The notes beneath the pieces are model-generated. The model worked only from the letters and a program-made list of their open reading frames with translations. It had not been told where the DNA came from and searched no databases. The position numbers and the translations under genes are program-made. A stretch of DNA of 64,000 nucleotides from an uncultured Anaerococcus sp. (GTDB lineage Bacteria > Bacillota_A > Clostridia > Tissierellales > Peptoniphilaceae): the NCBI GenBank assembly GCA_902488555.1, contig CABTWT010000001.1:21233-85232 (forward strand), read 5' to 3'. Shown in pieces: positions 62,801 to 64,000 of this stretch (positions are counted from its first letter, which is position 1; every line of letters begins with the position of its first letter).

Positions 62801-64000
62801 TTATCTTGCATATTCTATCGCATTTGATTCTCTAAGAACATTTACTTTTATTTCTCCTGGATATTCTAATTCATCTTCAATTCTTTTTGCAATCTCTCTA
62901 GCAACTACAATCATTTCATCATCTGTTATTTTTTCTGGTTTAACCATTATTCTAAGTTCTCTACCAGCTTGTAAAGCAAATGATTTTTCAATTCCTTGAT
63001 ATGAATTAGCTATCTCTTCAAGAGATTCTAATCTTCTAATATAATTTTCTAAGCTTTCTCGTCTAGCACCTGGTCTTGCGGCAGATATTGTATCTGCAGT
63101 TTGAACTAATATAGATTCAACACAATTTGGTTCAACTTCACCGTGGTGTGATTGGATAGCATTTATAACATACTTGTTTTCACCATATCTGGTTGCTGCA
63201 TCTACACCTAGTTCTATATGAGTCCCTGCAACTTCTTGGTCTATAGATTTACCTATGTCATGTAGAAGTCCGCCACGTCTTGCTGTTTGTGCGTCTGCAC
63301 CAATTTCTTCAGCAAGCATACCTGCAAGATTAGCAACTTCAACAGAGTGCTTCATAACATTTTGACCATAGCTGGTTCTAAACTTCATCTTTCCAACCAT
63401 TCTTATAAGTTGTGGATGTAGATTATGAACTCCTGCAGCTTCAGCAGCTTCTTCACCATCTTCTATGATTCTTTGTTCAACTTCTTCTTCAGCTTTTTGA
63501 AGTGTTTCTTCAATTCTTGATGGGTTTATACGGCCATCTTGAATCAATCTTTCTAGTGCTACTTTTGCAATTTCACGTCTAACTGGTTCAAAAGATGATA
63601 TAACTACCGCTTCAGGTGTATCATCTATTATTAAATCAACTCCTGATAATTGTTCGAAGGCCCTAATATTTCTACCTTCACGTCCGATAATTCTACCTTT
63701 CATCTCATCATTTGGAAGAGACACTACTGATACAGTATTTTCAGCTACTTGTTCAGCAGCATATCTTTGTATAGTAGTTGCAAGTATTTCTGTTGCAATT
63801 TTTTTGCTTTCAGATTTTATGCGTTCTTCACTTTCTTTGATCAGTTTTGCTGTTTCGTGAATTGTTTCGTTTTTGACATTTTCTAGTATAATTTCTTTAG
63901 CTTCGTTGTTTGTGAGACCTGCGATATTTTGCAATTCTAACTGTTGTTGTTCAATCAGTTTATCAATGCTGTCTTCTTTTTGTTTTAACCTCTTCTGATC
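62801..64000 (-). CDS. rny: Ribonuclease Y, C-terminal 400 residues (5' end outside window)
   Basis: The membrane-anchored endoribonuclease that starts mRNA decay in Firmicutes. The frame is open to base 64000, so the N-terminal anchor and part of the coiled coil are missing; a TTG at 63934 is internal. Visible parts: coiled coil ('[18 protein letters not shown]'), KH domain ('[18 protein letters not shown]'), HD domain ('[17 protein letters not shown]', '[17 protein letters not shown]') and the C-terminal '[18 protein letters not shown]'. With RNase J at 49474, both main RNA-decay nucleases are in this window. Confidence 0.96.
   Translation of the reverse strand, partial: DQKRLKQKEDSIDKLIEQQQLELQNIAGLTNNEAKEIILENVKNETIHETAKLIKESEERIKSESKKIATEILATTIQRYAAEQVAENTVSVVSLPNDEMKGRIIGREGRNIRAFEQLSGVDLIIDDTPEAVVISSFEPVRREIAKVALERLIQDGRINPSRIEETLQKAEEEVEQRIIEDGEEAAEAAGVHNLHPQLIRMVGKMKFRTSYGQNVMKHSVEVANLAGMLAEEIGADAQTARRGGLLHDIGKSIDQEVAGTHIELGVDAATRYGENKYVINAIQSHHGEVEPNCVESILVQTADTISAARPGARRESLENYIRRLESLEEIANSYQGIEKSFALQAGRELRIMVKPEKITDDEMIVVAREIAKRIEDELEYPGEIKVNVLRESNAIEYAR

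Overview
The window is a chromosomal segment of a low-GC, AT-rich Gram-positive anaerobe. Gene order, protein style and the absence of sporulation genes fit the Tissierellia/Peptoniphilaceae (an Anaerococcus-like organism is my guess from sequence feel, not from a search). Genes are packed tightly, nearly all on the + strand, with overlaps of 1-20 bases, AGGAG-type ribosome sites and short U-tract terminators. I see no prophage, insertion sequence, CRISPR array, rRNA or tRNA. No gene-free stretch exceeds about 215 bases. Both window edges cut genes: a LacI-type regulator at base 1 and ribonuclease Y at base 64000.

Layout. 1-3586: end of a LacI-family regulator, then the PTS phosphocarriers ptsH and ptsI and a kinase-fold protein that lacks its catalytic residues. 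3673-9208: YitT membrane protein, cvfB (apparently starting at ATA), a cytoplasmic parvulin, an M20C/PepD-like protein whose metal ligands are nearly all replaced by Asn, a DUF1292 protein, a radical SAM protein and a P-loop protein. 9249-15250: a conserved hypothetical, an RluA-type pseudouridine synthase, a ROK glucokinase, and a response regulator / histidine kinase / lipoprotein trio. 15298-17654: rdgB, YfcE-type phosphoesterase, a basic-tailed membrane protein and a HAD phosphatase. 17836-23101: an orphan protein, then ruvCAB-queA-tgt-yajC. 23175-29935: recJ, relA, dtd, an MBL hydrolase, aspS. 29919-37083: RseC-like, glyA, der, plsY, gpsA, then sepF, ylmH, lspA, ung.

37078-40323: a minus-strand RNase H-fold nuclease, divergent from a cysteine desulfurase-thiI pair. 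40334-45091: an L21 leader with a near-consensus promoter, rplU-prp-rpmA, obgE, yhbY, nadD, yqeK, rsfS, comEA. 45100-53010: an Rrf2 regulator, alaS, ireB, ruvX, DUF1292, a Fur-family regulator, RNase J, and a trmR-trhP pair for tRNA wobble uridine modification. 53091-53753: two convergent, paralogous, highly charged small proteins. 53967-61606: dut, an anchored molybdopterin-fold-like protein, mutS, mutL (endonuclease motifs lost), miaA and an aluminium-resistance-type PLP protein. 61625-64000 (minus): a lone Xer-type recombinase, an intergenic perfect inverted repeat with dif-like geometry, and rny.

Most genes serve core functions: sugar phosphotransfer control, DNA repair and recombination, tRNA modification, ribosome assembly and RNA turnover. 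The points that stand out are conserved enzymes that have kept their fold and open frame but lost catalytic residues (PepD-like, kinase-like, MutL C-terminus), the ATA start of cvfB, the paralogous charged pair, and the palindrome beside the recombinase. All family calls are from reading the translated sequences; no database search was possible.
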